From Amycolatopsis balhimycina FH 1894 (GTDB taxonomy: Bacteria > Actinomycetota > Actinomycetes > Mycobacteriales > Pseudonocardiaceae), in contig NZ_KB913037.1 of the NCBI RefSeq assembly GCF_000384295.1, positions 8,309,533-8,373,532 on the forward strand: 64,000 nucleotides of DNA, written 5' to 3'. Shown in pieces: positions 42,658 through 50,747 of the stretch; within the stretch, counting starts at the first letter, position 1; every line of letters begins with the position of its first letter. The notes beneath the pieces are model-generated. The model had not been told where the DNA came from and did no database searches. It worked only from the letters and a program-made list of their open reading frames with translations. The position numbers and the translations under genes are program-made.

Positions 42658-44541
42658 CTAACCCAGCTGCTTGTCCACGAAACACCATCGCCACGTCTCG
42701 CCCGGTTCGTAGCTGCGCATCACCGGGTGGCGGGATTCGTGGAAGTGCCGGGTGGCGTGGCGGCGCGGCGAGGAGTCGCAGCAGGCGACGTTGCCGCACT
42801 TCAGGCACATCCGCAGGTGCACCCACGTCGTGCCCTCGGCGACGCACGCGGCGCAGCTGTCGGCCGAGCTGGGGTCCTTCTCCACCCACTCGTGGGCCAG
42901 GTGCTTGCACGAACCGGCCGTCGCGGCCGGCGTGCGCAGTTCGCGGCCCTCCACGGCGGGCTCCGCCTCGTCGCGGTCGAGCATGGATTCCTCGATGTCG
43001 AGCCGCTCCAGGAGCTTGCGCAGGACGTCGTCGTCGGCGCTGCCGCTGTCGCGGGCCTTCAGGAACTGGCGGCGTTCGACGTCGAGGAGCTCCAGCCGCA
43101 GCCGGCGGTAGGCGTCGCTCGGTGTCTCGGCCAGCGCGCTCTGCCGGCCGAGCTGCTCCCACGCCGAGTCGGCGCGGTGCTGCAGCCGGTCGCGCAGGCG
43201 CTGGATGATCTCCGGCGGGTCGTCGTCCGTCCGGATCTCCTCGAGCCGGGTCAGCGCGGCGCGGGTCATGTCGTGCAGGACGGCCGCCTCCTGCAGCGCG
43301 TCCTCCGCGGGGTCCGGCCGCGGCAGGCGCAGCTTCCGGATCAGCGGTGGCAGCGTCATGCCCTGCACGGCCAGGGTGCCGGCCACGACGACGAACGCCG
43401 CGAGCACCAGCACGGCCCGCTGCGGGGTGTCCGCGGGCAGCACGAACGCGGCCGCGAGCGTCACCACCCCGCGCATGCCCGCCCACGCGATGACGGCCGA
43501 GTAGCGCCACGGCCAGATCTTCGCCCTGACCTTCCCGGGCAGGAGACGCCGTTTCACGCGCTTCACGGTGCCGATCCCGGCCATCCACAGCACCCGGGTG
43601 AGGATGGTCGCGCCGAGCACCGCGACGCAGATCCAGACGAGCATCGCCAGCGAAACCCCGCTCTCGCCGACCTCGGCGAGGATCCGCCGCAGCTGCAGGC
43701 CGATCAGCAGGAAGACCATGTTCTCCAGCAGGAACTGGATGGTCTGCCAGTTCAGCCTGCTGGCCAGCCGGGTCGAGCCGGACAGGATCTGCGGGGCCTT
43801 GTGCCCGAGGATGAGCCCGGCGATCACCACCGCGAGCACGCCGGAGCCGTGGATCGCCTCGGCCGGGATGTAGGCGATGAACGGCACGGCGAACGACAGC
43901 GCGGTGTCGAGGACGGGCTCGTCCATCCGGGCGCGGATGAACGCGGCCCCGAAGCCGATGACCAGGCCGACCACGGCCCCGCCGATGGCCGCGCGGAAGA
44001 AGTCGGCGCCGACCTGCCACAGGCTGACCGACCCGGCCAGCGCGGCGATGGCCGTGCGGAGGGCGACCAGCGCGGCGGCGTCGTTGAAGAGGCTCTCGCC
44101 TTCCAGGAGCCGGATCAGCTTGCGGGGCATGCCGACCCGGCGGGCGACGACGCTCGCGGCGACCGCGTCCGGCGGTGCCACCACCGCGCCGAGCGCGATG
44201 CCGCCGGCCAGCGGCAGCCCGGGGATCACCGCCCAGGCGACCACGCCGACGCCGAGGGCGGTGAACACCACGAGCCCCACCGACATCAGCCCGATCGCCC
44301 CGCGGTTCTTCCGGAAGTCGATCAGCGACGTCTGGATGGCCGCCGAGTACAGCAGCGGCGGCAGCAGGCCCAGCAGCACGACCTCGGGGTCGAGGTGGAC
44401 CTCCGGCACGCCGGGGACGTACGAGGCGGCGACGCCGACGACGATCAGGCACAGCGGGGCGGACCAGTCCAGCCGCCGCGCCACCGCGCTGACGACGAGG
44501 ACCGCCACGACCAGCGCCACTATCTCTGCCGCGATGTGCAC
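42658..44541 (-). CDS. Na+/H+ antiporter (CPA1) with C-terminal UBP-type zinc finger
   Basis: A 627-residue fusion. Residues about 1-420 are a twelve-helix CPA1 antiporter with the ion-binding motif SLFNDAAALV and PPDAVAAS. Residues about 420-535 form a helical cytoplasmic domain. Residues about 545-627 are a UBP-type zinc finger: CKHLAHEW, CAACVAEG, HLRMCLKCGNVACCDSS, then HATRHFHESRHPVM with the closing YEPGETWRWCFVD. Eukaryotic UBP fingers bind ubiquitin C-termini. In bacteria the partner is unknown, and a regulatory role in sensing a C-terminus or metal is speculation. Start is GTG 44541 behind a palindromic promoter. Confidence 0.9.
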   Translation of the reverse strand: MHIAAEIVALVVAVLVVSAVARRLDWSAPLCLIVVGVAASYVPGVPEVHLDPEVVLLGLLPPLLYSAAIQTSLIDFRKNRGAIGLMSVGLVVFTALGVGVVAWAVIPGLPLAGGIALGAVVAPPDAVAASVVARRVGMPRKLIRLLEGESLFNDAAALVALRTAIAALAGSVSLWQVGADFFRAAIGGAVVGLVIGFGAAFIRARMDEPVLDTALSFAVPFIAYIPAEAIHGSGVLAVVIAGLILGHKAPQILSGSTRLASRLNWQTIQFLLENMVFLLIGLQLRRILAEVGESGVSLAMLVWICVAVLGATILTRVLWMAGIGTVKRVKRRLLPGKVRAKIWPWRYSAVIAWAGMRGVVTLAAAFVLPADTPQRAVLVLAAFVVVAGTLAVQGMTLPPLIRKLRLPRPDPAEDALQEAAVLHDMTRAALTRLEEIRTDDDPPEIIQRLRDRLQHRADSAWEQLGRQSALAETPSDAYRRLRLELLDVERRQFLKARDSGSADDDVLRKLLERLDIEESMLDRDEAEPAVEGRELRTPAATAGSCKHLAHEWVEKDPSSADSCAACVAEGTTWVHLRMCLKCGNVACCDSSPRRHATRHFHESRHPVMRSYEPGETWRWCFVDKQLG

Positions 44542-44542
44542 G

Positions 44543-44557
44543 GGGTAATCATTACCC
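44543..44557. promoter_or_regulatory. Perfect palindrome over the antiporter -10
   Basis: GGGTAATCATTACCC, a 7-1-7 perfect palindrome, ends one base upstream of the antiporter GTG and includes its -10-like AATGAT. A bound repressor would occlude the start site of this apparently leaderless gene. Confidence 0.5.
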
Positions 44558-44574
44558 GCCGCCGGTGGCGGGTG

Positions 44575-44982
44575 TCACCTGGCCAGCTCGGGGAGCACTT
44601 CGGCGACCAGCTGGGTGTCCATGTACTCGGTGATCTCGCGGATCCGGCCGTCTTCGACGCGGAAGACGAAGCAGTACTTGTTGTCGTAGCGCGCCCCGGA
44701 CTTGGTGGCGACGCTGCCCTGCGTTTCGACCACGACGACGTCGTCCTCGGCGACGAAGCGGCTCGCCGTGCTCGTGTAGGTGCCGTCGAACTGCTCGCCG
44801 AGCGGCCCGAGCAGGTCGCGGCGGACCGAGTCCTTGCCTTCGAAGCGGCCCGCCCAGCTGTTGTGCCCGCCGACCGTCCACGTGACGTCGTCGGCCATCG
44901 CGGCGATCAGCGGCCGGATGTCGCCGGTCGCCCAAGCGTCGAAGGCGGTCTTCAGGAGCTGCTTGTTCTCTGCTGCGGTCAA
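44575..44982 (-). CDS. SnoaL/NTF2-like protein
   Basis: A 135-residue protein with the NTF2-like cone fold: KQLLKTAFDAWATGDIRPLI, DDVTWTVGGHNSW, RFVAEDDVVVVETQG and CFVFRVEDGRIREITEYMD. Such proteins are small-molecule isomerases or hydrolases, or bind ligands without catalysis. I chose TTG 44982 because GGGAGGG lies five bases upstream; the in-frame ATG at 45015 would start one base from the palindromic operator and add eleven residues. It is divergent from the carboxylesterase gene and may be co-regulated with it. Confidence 0.8.
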   Translation of the reverse strand: MTAAENKQLLKTAFDAWATGDIRPLIAAMADDVTWTVGGHNSWAGRFEGKDSVRRDLLGPLGEQFDGTYTSTASRFVAEDDVVVVETQGSVATKSGARYDNKYCFVFRVEDGRIREITEYMDTQLVAEVLPELAR

Positions 44983-45016
44983 GATTCCCTCCCAGTGTGT
45001 ACGCCCAGTCAACATG

Positions 45017-45032
45017 CTGGAGCGCGCTCCAG
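45017..45032. promoter_or_regulatory. 16-bp perfect palindromic operator between divergent genes
   Basis: CTGGAGCGCGCTCCAG lies between the SnoaL-like gene and the carboxylesterase gene. It overlaps the expected -35 region of the esterase promoter (-10 TAGGCT, 45043-45048, six bases before the GTG). The symmetry and GC core resemble TetR-family operators, but no TetR gene is in the window. Confidence 0.6.
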
Positions 45033-45054
45033 GGCAAGTCCCTAGGCTGAACTC

Positions 45055-46446
45055 GTGACGACGGTGGAGATCGCGGCCGGTGCCCTGCGCGGGTCCGGAC
45101 GGGACGGGGTCAGGACGTTCCTCGGGGTGCCGTACGCCGAGCCGCCGGTGGGGGAGCTGCGGTTCCGAGCGCCCCGGCCGGTGCCGCCGTGGTCCGGCGA
45201 GCGCGACGCGACGAAGTGGGCGCCCCGCGCGCCGCAGCCCGAGCTGACCGGGCGCGGGTTCACGGGCGACGAGGACTGCCTGTACCTGAACGTCTACGCG
45301 CCGGCTTCGCCTGGCTCGTACCCGGTGCTGGTGTGGATCCACGGCGGAGGCGGCGTGATCGGCGCGCCGCACCAGTTCGACGCGTCCGCGTACGCGCGGC
45401 GGGGCGTGGTCGTCGTGACGGTCGCCTACCGGCTCGGCGTGCTCGGGATGCTGCACCTGCCCGGCGTCGCCGACTCGAACCTCTCGCTGCGCGACCAGGT
45501 GGCTGCCCTCGAGTGGGTGCGGGACGACATCGGGGCGTTCGGGGGCGATCCGGGCCGCGTCACGCTGGCCGGGCAGTCCAACGGCGGCCGCACGGTCGGG
45601 ACGTTGCTGGCCGTGCCGGCCACGCGCGGGCTCGTGCACCAGGCGATCGTGCAGAGCGGCACCGGCGTCGGCTCGGTCGTCCACACCCCGGCCGAAGGCG
45701 CGGCGGTCGCTTCGGCGGTGTTGACGGAACTGGACGCCTCGCCGGAGGACCTGGCGACACTGCCGGTGACGCGGATTCTCGAGGCGCAGCAACGGGTTTC
45801 GGCGGTCTCGGGCACCAAGGTGACTTACCGCGTGGTCGTCGGCGACGAGCTGCTGCCGTCTCGGCCGCTCTACGCCGTCCGCGACGTCCCGCTGCTCATC
45901 GGGACGACAGCCGACGAGGAAGACCTGTTCAGCTGGCTGCAGTCGGGCGGCGCGAAGCTCCTCGGCGTCGGTTCGACGATGCTGGACGCCCCCGCGGTCG
46001 AAAAGGCCGTCGCGGCCTACACCGAGCTGCTCGATTGGCCGGAAGACCAGGTCCGCAACCGCGCGCTGACGGCGGGGGACTGGTGGATCCCGGCGATCCG
46101 CTTCGCCGAGGCACAGCCGGACGCCTGGATGTACCGCCTGGACTGGCGGATCGCCCCCCGCGGCCGCGGTCTGGGCGCGGTACACGGGCTCGACCTGCCG
46201 CTGATGTTCGACGACATCCGCAACAAGAACTGGCGGTTCCTCTTCGCCGGGCGCGCGTTCCCGGCCGAGCGGATGCAGGCGGTGGCGACGGAGATGTTCG
46301 GCGCCTGGGTCCGGTTCATCGCCACCGGCGACCCGGGCTGGCCGCGCTACACCCCGGCGGACCGCGTCACGCGCCTCTTCGACGACGTCTCCACCACGGT
46401 CGCCGACCCCGACCGCGACCAGCGCCTCCTCTGGGACTCCCTCTGA
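45055..46446 (+). CDS. Type B carboxylesterase
   Basis: A 463-residue alpha/beta-hydrolase of the COesterase family. Family markers are FLGVPYAEPPVGELRF, EDCLYLNVYAP, the oxyanion-hole WIHGGGG and nucleophile GQSNGGRT. Most relatives have GESAGG, so Gln and Asn flank the Ser here. The His of the triad is likely in AVHGLDLPLMF. There is no signal peptide, so it is cytoplasmic. It is somewhat shorter than typical (about 500 residues). A leaderless start at GTG 45055 is likely. The substrate is unknown. Confidence 0.92.
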   Translation: MTTVEIAAGALRGSGRDGVRTFLGVPYAEPPVGELRFRAPRPVPPWSGERDATKWAPRAPQPELTGRGFTGDEDCLYLNVYAPASPGSYPVLVWIHGGGGVIGAPHQFDASAYARRGVVVVTVAYRLGVLGMLHLPGVADSNLSLRDQVAALEWVRDDIGAFGGDPGRVTLAGQSNGGRTVGTLLAVPATRGLVHQAIVQSGTGVGSVVHTPAEGAAVASAVLTELDASPEDLATLPVTRILEAQQRVSAVSGTKVTYRVVVGDELLPSRPLYAVRDVPLLIGTTADEEDLFSWLQSGGAKLLGVGSTMLDAPAVEKAVAAYTELLDWPEDQVRNRALTAGDWWIPAIRFAEAQPDAWMYRLDWRIAPRGRGLGAVHGLDLPLMFDDIRNKNWRFLFAGRAFPAERMQAVATEMFGAWVRFIATGDPGWPRYTPADRVTRLFDDVSTTVADPDRDQRLLWDSL

Positions 46447-46449
46447 AAG

Positions 46450-46500
46450 CCGTGAATGGCACATTGAGGGACGTAGAGTCCCTCAATGTGCCATTCACGG
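46450..46500. terminator. 51-base intergenic hairpin, 23-bp perfect stem (copy 1 of related pair)
   Basis: The arms are 46450-46472 and 46478-46500, with a five-base loop. It starts three bases after the carboxylesterase stop and ends seven bases before the convergent glucosaminidase stop. Stem length, loop length and most bases match the hairpin at 59999-60049; the four differing positions per arm are compensated on the other side. Confidence 0.8.
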
Positions 46501-46507
46501 ACTTGGG

Positions 46508-49500
46508 CTAGACGGTGATCTTGTCGACGTTCGGGCCGCCGGTGGCGGTCGTCGCGGTCGCCTTGATCTTGTTCGGTCCGGCCGTGAGGGTGACCGGGAT
46601 CGTGACCGTCTGCCAGGTGTCCCAGTTCCCGGTGCCGCCGAACGCCACCCCGGACGCCACGGTCGTGCCGTTGACCGTGATGTCCATCGGCCGGTTCGCC
46701 GTGGTGCCGTTGGCGAACCGCAGGACGACGTTCGCGGGGCCCGCCGCGGCCGCGGTCACGGAGAACTCCACCGCGCTGCCGGTCGCGTTGTCGTAGTTGA
46801 CGAACCCGCTGCCGGTGAAGCCGGTGTGGTTCGACTCCACGACGCCGTTGGTGATCGTCGCGTCCTCGGCCTGGTAGTCGGCCGGGGTACCCGGGCCGGG
46901 GTCGACGGTGCCGTCGGCGGGCACGGTCTTCGTCCCGGTGTTCCAGCCCGCGACCCGCACGGACGGCTTGGCGCCCTTGAGGTCCGCGGTCCGGTAGGTC
47001 GCCGTCAGCGTCGTCGACTCGCCGGGCCAGAGGCTGACCTGGTTGTCGGTCCAGCGCACCGGCAGCACCGGCGCGCCCGCCGCGCCGACCATGTGCGCGT
47101 CGACGAAGAACGCCGGCACCTTGCCGGAGGAGCCGTTCTTCAGCGTCACCTTGGTCGTCGTGGTGCCATCGCCGTTCGTCGTCGAGGACGCGGTCGTGTC
47201 CACCCCGACCTGGGCCAGGCCGTTCAGCCCGGACAGGTCGGCGTACGACGTCGTCGGCGTGTAGTACCAGTCGCTGTTGCCCCAATCCAGCGTGTCGGCC
47301 TTGGTGGACAGCCAGTACACGTTCCGGCTGACCTCCTTGCCCGACGCATCGGTCAGGACCAGCTTCGCCAGGTACGTCGTCGACAGCCCGCTCACCGAGC
47401 CGATGGTCAGCGCGGTGGTCTTCGCACCGTCACCGCCCACCGAAACGGCCTTGGACTGGTCGAACTTCGACGTGCCGTCCAGGTTGAACAGCTGCATGCG
47501 CGCGGTCAGGCCGGACGCCGCGTCGTGGTTGTGGTTGACCACCACGACCGACTTGGTGTCGTACGAGTACTGGATGTGCAGTGGTTCGTTCGCCTTCTTG
47601 GCCCCGAAGTAGGAGCCGTTCTGGTCGAGGTAGGTGTCGAACAGCTGCCAGTGCAGCGACGTCCAGCCGCTGTTGAGCATCCAGTAGATGATCCCGGTGG
47701 CCGGGTTCGAGCTGTCGCTGAAGTTCCGCGAGTGCGACTCGAACTCGGCGCGGACGTTCTCGTACTGCGCCAGCTGCGCCTTCCGGACGAAGTCGTCGAG
47801 GCTCGCCGGCTTGCCGTAGCGGCCGGTCAGCGCGTTGCCGAACAGCTTCAGGTTCGCGAACGTCGACGACGAGGACCGGTGGTACTGCGCGGCCGACGGG
47901 TTCTTCCACAGCGTGTCCAGCTCACCGGACGACATCATCCGCTTGAGCGTGTCCATGGTCGGGATGTCCGGCCCGGCGCTGGTTTCGGAGTTGAAGCCCC
48001 ACGCACCGCCGAGGTCGCTGTGCGCCTTGTCGTACCAGTAGTTCGGCGGGACGTAGTCGTACGGCCCGTTCATCTTCATCCCGGACGACCCCAGCTGCGG
48101 CGACGACTTCGCCGACGCGGCCGGCACGACCGGCGTCTGCCAGTCCGCGGCGTTCAGCGCGTCGAGGTAGTTCTTCTCGATCGTCGCGTCGGGGGCGAAG
48201 TCGCTGCCGATGAGGAACGAGATGACGCTCGGGTGGTCGCGCAGCCGCTCGGCCTCCGCGGTCATCGACGCCTTCGCGACCGGGTAGTCCGCGGCGGTCC
48301 ACGGGTCACCCTTCTCGCTGCCGTTGACCTGGCCCTCCCACTTGTCGCAGCACTCCCAGCCGGGCAGGGTCAGCACGCCCATCCGGTCGGCGAGGTCGAA
48401 GAACTCGTCCGGCTCGATGTGCCCCTCCAGGCGCACGGTGTTGAGCCCGAGGTCCTTGACGTAGGCGAGCTTGTCGGCCGCGTACTGCTCGTTCCAGCGC
48501 AGGAACAGGTCCGGCGAGTAGCCGCCGCCCTTGATCAGCAGCGGGCGCCCGTTGATCGTGTACGCCCGGCCGCCGCTCGAGTTCTTGGTCGCCGTCACCT
48601 GGCGGACACCGAAGCTCGAGTGCGAGGAATCCGACGCCGTGCCGCCGGCGCTCGCGGTCAGGTCGAGGTCGTAGAGCGGCTGCCCGCCCATCCCGGCCGG
48701 CCACCAGATCTGCGGGTTGTCGATCCCGGTCACCGGGAAGGTGACGGTCTTCTTCTCCTTCGCCGCCAGGCTCACGGTCTGGCTGATCGGTTTGCCGGCG
48801 ACCGTGCCGGAGACCGTCGTGGAGACGGCGGCCGCGGAGTCGTTGCGGACGTCGGCCTTCACTGTCAGGTCGGCGTGGGTCAGCCCGGTCAGCTTCGTGA
48901 CGACGTGGCCGCCGCGCAGCGCCACCGGGCCGCTGCGCCGGACGAGGACGTCCCGCACGATGCCCATGTTCTGGTCCGGCGGGGTCTGCGCCCAGTCGAT
49001 CCAGCCCATCGACAGGTCCTTGTTCGGGTCGTTCGGGTAGACCTTGAACGCGATGCTGTTCGTCCCCGCCTTCACCTGCGCGGTGATGTCGAGGTCGTGG
49101 CGGGTGTAGGCGCCGTTGACCTGCGTCTTGTCGGCGATCCGCGTCCCGTTGACCCAGACGTCGGCCTTGGACAGCACGCCGCTGAAGTCGAGGTACGTGC
49201 GCTGGGTGGGGTCGGCGACGGTGAGGTCGGTGCGGTACCACCACGGGACCTGGAAGTCGGCGGCCGGCACGTTCTTCATGTTCGTCGAGTAGAACGGGTC
49301 GGCGTACTTGCCGTTGGCCAGCAGCCCGGCGTAGACGGTCGACCGCGGGCCGACCGGGTACCAGCCGGCGGTGTTGTAGCCGGGTTTGGAGACCGCGGAG
49401 TCGTCGCTGACCTGCGCCGACGTCTGGATCAGGAAGCCGGGGACCGCGGTCGCCGGGCTCGCGGCGGCGACCACCGCTCTCGCCGGTTCCTGCCCGGTCG

Positions 49501-49585
49501 CGGCCGGGACGGTCGTCCCGCTCACGCCGGCGGCGAGCACCACCGCCGCCAGGAGGGTCCGGATTCTTCTCTGCCGATAGCTCAC
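46508..49585 (-). CDS. csxA: Secreted GH2 exo-beta-D-glucosaminidase with C-terminal CBM
   Basis: A 1025-residue exported glycoside hydrolase. The signal peptide is MSYRQRRIRTLLAAVVLAAG onward. The GH2 sugar-binding, immunoglobulin-like and TIM-barrel domains follow, and a carbohydrate-binding module (CBM35-like, from YQAEDATITNG) closes the protein. The acid is Asp462 in IGSDFAPD and the nucleophile Glu534 in NSETSAG. Their 72-residue spacing equals that of Asp469/Glu541 in CsxA of Amycolatopsis orientalis as I recall it. CsxA releases glucosamine from the non-reducing end of chitosan. GTG 49585 has an AGGAGG ribosome site. An operator-like palindrome lies upstream at 49634. Confidence 0.93.
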   Translation of the reverse strand: MSYRQRRIRTLLAAVVLAAGVSGTTVPAATGQEPARAVVAAASPATAVPGFLIQTSAQVSDDSAVSKPGYNTAGWYPVGPRSTVYAGLLANGKYADPFYSTNMKNVPAADFQVPWWYRTDLTVADPTQRTYLDFSGVLSKADVWVNGTRIADKTQVNGAYTRHDLDITAQVKAGTNSIAFKVYPNDPNKDLSMGWIDWAQTPPDQNMGIVRDVLVRRSGPVALRGGHVVTKLTGLTHADLTVKADVRNDSAAAVSTTVSGTVAGKPISQTVSLAAKEKKTVTFPVTGIDNPQIWWPAGMGGQPLYDLDLTASAGGTASDSSHSSFGVRQVTATKNSSGGRAYTINGRPLLIKGGGYSPDLFLRWNEQYAADKLAYVKDLGLNTVRLEGHIEPDEFFDLADRMGVLTLPGWECCDKWEGQVNGSEKGDPWTAADYPVAKASMTAEAERLRDHPSVISFLIGSDFAPDATIEKNYLDALNAADWQTPVVPAASAKSSPQLGSSGMKMNGPYDYVPPNYWYDKAHSDLGGAWGFNSETSAGPDIPTMDTLKRMMSSGELDTLWKNPSAAQYHRSSSSTFANLKLFGNALTGRYGKPASLDDFVRKAQLAQYENVRAEFESHSRNFSDSSNPATGIIYWMLNSGWTSLHWQLFDTYLDQNGSYFGAKKANEPLHIQYSYDTKSVVVVNHNHDAASGLTARMQLFNLDGTSKFDQSKAVSVGGDGAKTTALTIGSVSGLSTTYLAKLVLTDASGKEVSRNVYWLSTKADTLDWGNSDWYYTPTTSYADLSGLNGLAQVGVDTTASSTTNGDGTTTTKVTLKNGSSGKVPAFFVDAHMVGAAGAPVLPVRWTDNQVSLWPGESTTLTATYRTADLKGAKPSVRVAGWNTGTKTVPADGTVDPGPGTPADYQAEDATITNGVVESNHTGFTGSGFVNYDNATGSAVEFSVTAAAAGPANVVLRFANGTTANRPMDITVNGTTVASGVAFGGTGNWDTWQTVTIPVTLTAGPNKIKATATTATGGPNVDKITV

Positions 49586-49633
49586 TAGCGCGCCTCCTAG
49601 GCACCACGGCGGCGAGGGGACATCAGGCCAATC

Positions 49634-49652
49634 GTTAGGGAACTTTCCTAAC
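49634..49652 (-). promoter_or_regulatory. ROK/CsnR-like operator upstream of the exo-glucosaminidase gene
   Basis: GTTAGGGAACTTTCCTAAC is a 19-bp palindrome with one mismatched pair, 49-67 bases upstream of the GTG. From memory, very similar GTTAGGAAA/TTTCCTAAC sites control chitosan-degrading genes in Streptomyces through the ROK-family repressor CsnR. Induction by chitosan fragments is therefore plausible. Confidence 0.6.
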
Positions 49653-49667
49653 AATTGCGACGATCGT

Positions 49668-49719
49668 AGCGGCCCGGTCACCCGGAGAACAGGGGCGTTT
49701 CGGTCAGACCCGGGCCGCT
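49668..49719 (-). terminator. Putative terminator of the YchJ gene
   Basis: AGCGGCCCGG and CCGGGCCGCT form ten perfect pairs around a 32-base loop, about 50 bases beyond the YchJ stop on the minus strand. The long loop makes this call moderate. Confidence 0.4.
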
Positions 49720-49767
49720 TGCCACGGGCGTAGCGGAAGTGTCTCGCTCAGCGGGACAGGGGTGGGT

Positions 49768-50148
49768 TCACGCTTCGGCGTCGAGGTAGACCCAGTGGCC
49801 GTCCTCGCGGCGGAAGCGGCTGTTCTCCTCGAGGAAGCCGTCCCGGCCGCGGTGGCGGTAGTGCGCCCGGAACTCGACGGTGCCCTCGGCGTGCAGCAGC
49901 CCGCCCGCGGTGCGGCCGAGGATCTCCAGCCGCGTCCACTCCTGGCCGGGGTCGAGCGTCAGCCGCCGCGGCCGGGTGTCCGGGTGCCAGGTGCGCAGCA
50001 GGTACTCGGTGTCGCCGACGGCGAAGGCGCTGAACCGCGAGCGCATCAGCAGCTCGGCGGTGGGAGCGGTGAGCCCGCCGTCGTGGAACCGGCCACAGCA
50101 GGCGGCGTAGGACTCGGTGAGGCCGCACGGGCACGGGGCGGGAGGCAT
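49768..50148 (-). CDS. YchJ / UPF0225 family protein
   Basis: A 126-residue protein. The N-terminal SEC-C-like zinc motif CPCGLTESYAACCGRFH is followed by the YchJ core: TAELLMRSRFSAFAVGDTEYL, RTWHP, and FRAHYRHRG with ENSRFRREDGHWVYLD. The family is widespread and of unknown function, with an NTF2-like fold for the core. The ATG is six bases downstream of a CACAAT -10-like box, which suggests a leaderless message. Confidence 0.88.
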   Translation of the reverse strand: MPPAPCPCGLTESYAACCGRFHDGGLTAPTAELLMRSRFSAFAVGDTEYLLRTWHPDTRPRRLTLDPGQEWTRLEILGRTAGGLLHAEGTVEFRAHYRHRGRDGFLEENSRFRREDGHWVYLDAEA

Positions 50149-50210
50149 CGGGGAATTGTGCCACGAAACCCCGGCGCGGCCGACAAGGCGTGGTGTCCGT
50201 CCATTCCGGA

Positions 50211-50672
50211 CTAACCGGCGTTGACCGGCTTCCCGGTCTCCCGCGCCTCTTGCGCCCCGCGCACCGCGAGCCGGTCGGCGCGCTCGTTCTCCGGGTGGCC
50301 CGCGTGGCCCTTGACCCACAGCCATTCGACCTGGTGCTCGCCGGTCGCCGCGTCGAGGCGCTGCCACAGGTCCGCGTTCTTGACCGGCTCACGCGCCGCC
50401 GTCTGCCAGCCGTTGTTCTTCCAGCGGGGCAGCCACTGCGTGATTCCGTTGCGGACGTATGTGCTGTCCGTGTAGACGCGGACCTGCGACGGCCGGGTCA
50501 GGCTCTCCAGGGCCCGGATCGGCGCGGTCAGCTCCATCCGGTTGTTCGTCGTCGGGGTGGCTTCGCCGCCGTACAGCTCGCGCTCGTGCCGTCCGTAGCG
50601 CAGCACCGCGCCCCAGCCGCCCGGTCCGGGGTTCCCGCTGCACGCGCCGTCGGTGTAGATCTCCACGTCCAC
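50211..50672 (-). CDS. rnhA: Ribonuclease HI
   Basis: A 153-residue RNase HI that cleaves the RNA strand of RNA-DNA hybrids. The catalytic acids are visible: Asp in [17 protein letters not shown], Glu in [11 protein letters not shown], Asp in [12 protein letters not shown] and the final Asp in [12 protein letters not shown]. The basic handle segment [12 protein letters not shown] is present. GTG 50672 is six bases past TAGGGT (50679-50684), indicating leaderless translation. Confidence 0.97.
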   Translation of the reverse strand: MDVEIYTDGACSGNPGPGGWGAVLRYGRHERELYGGEATPTTNNRMELTAPIRALESLTRPSQVRVYTDSTYVRNGITQWLPRWKNNGWQTAAREPVKNADLWQRLDAATGEHQVEWLWVKGHAGHPENERADRLAVRGAQEARETGKPVNAG

Positions 50673-50747
50673 GCGCAGACCCTACCGGTCGCGATCCTCG
50701 CTCCCGGCCGCCACGCCGGGTTACGGTGGTGATCCGGAGGGGGGTCC

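Noticed and set aside
44983..45015. ATG 45015 as the start of the SnoaL-like gene
   Set aside because: It has no ribosome site, whereas TTG 44982 has GGGAGGG at five bases and gives the family's usual N-terminus.
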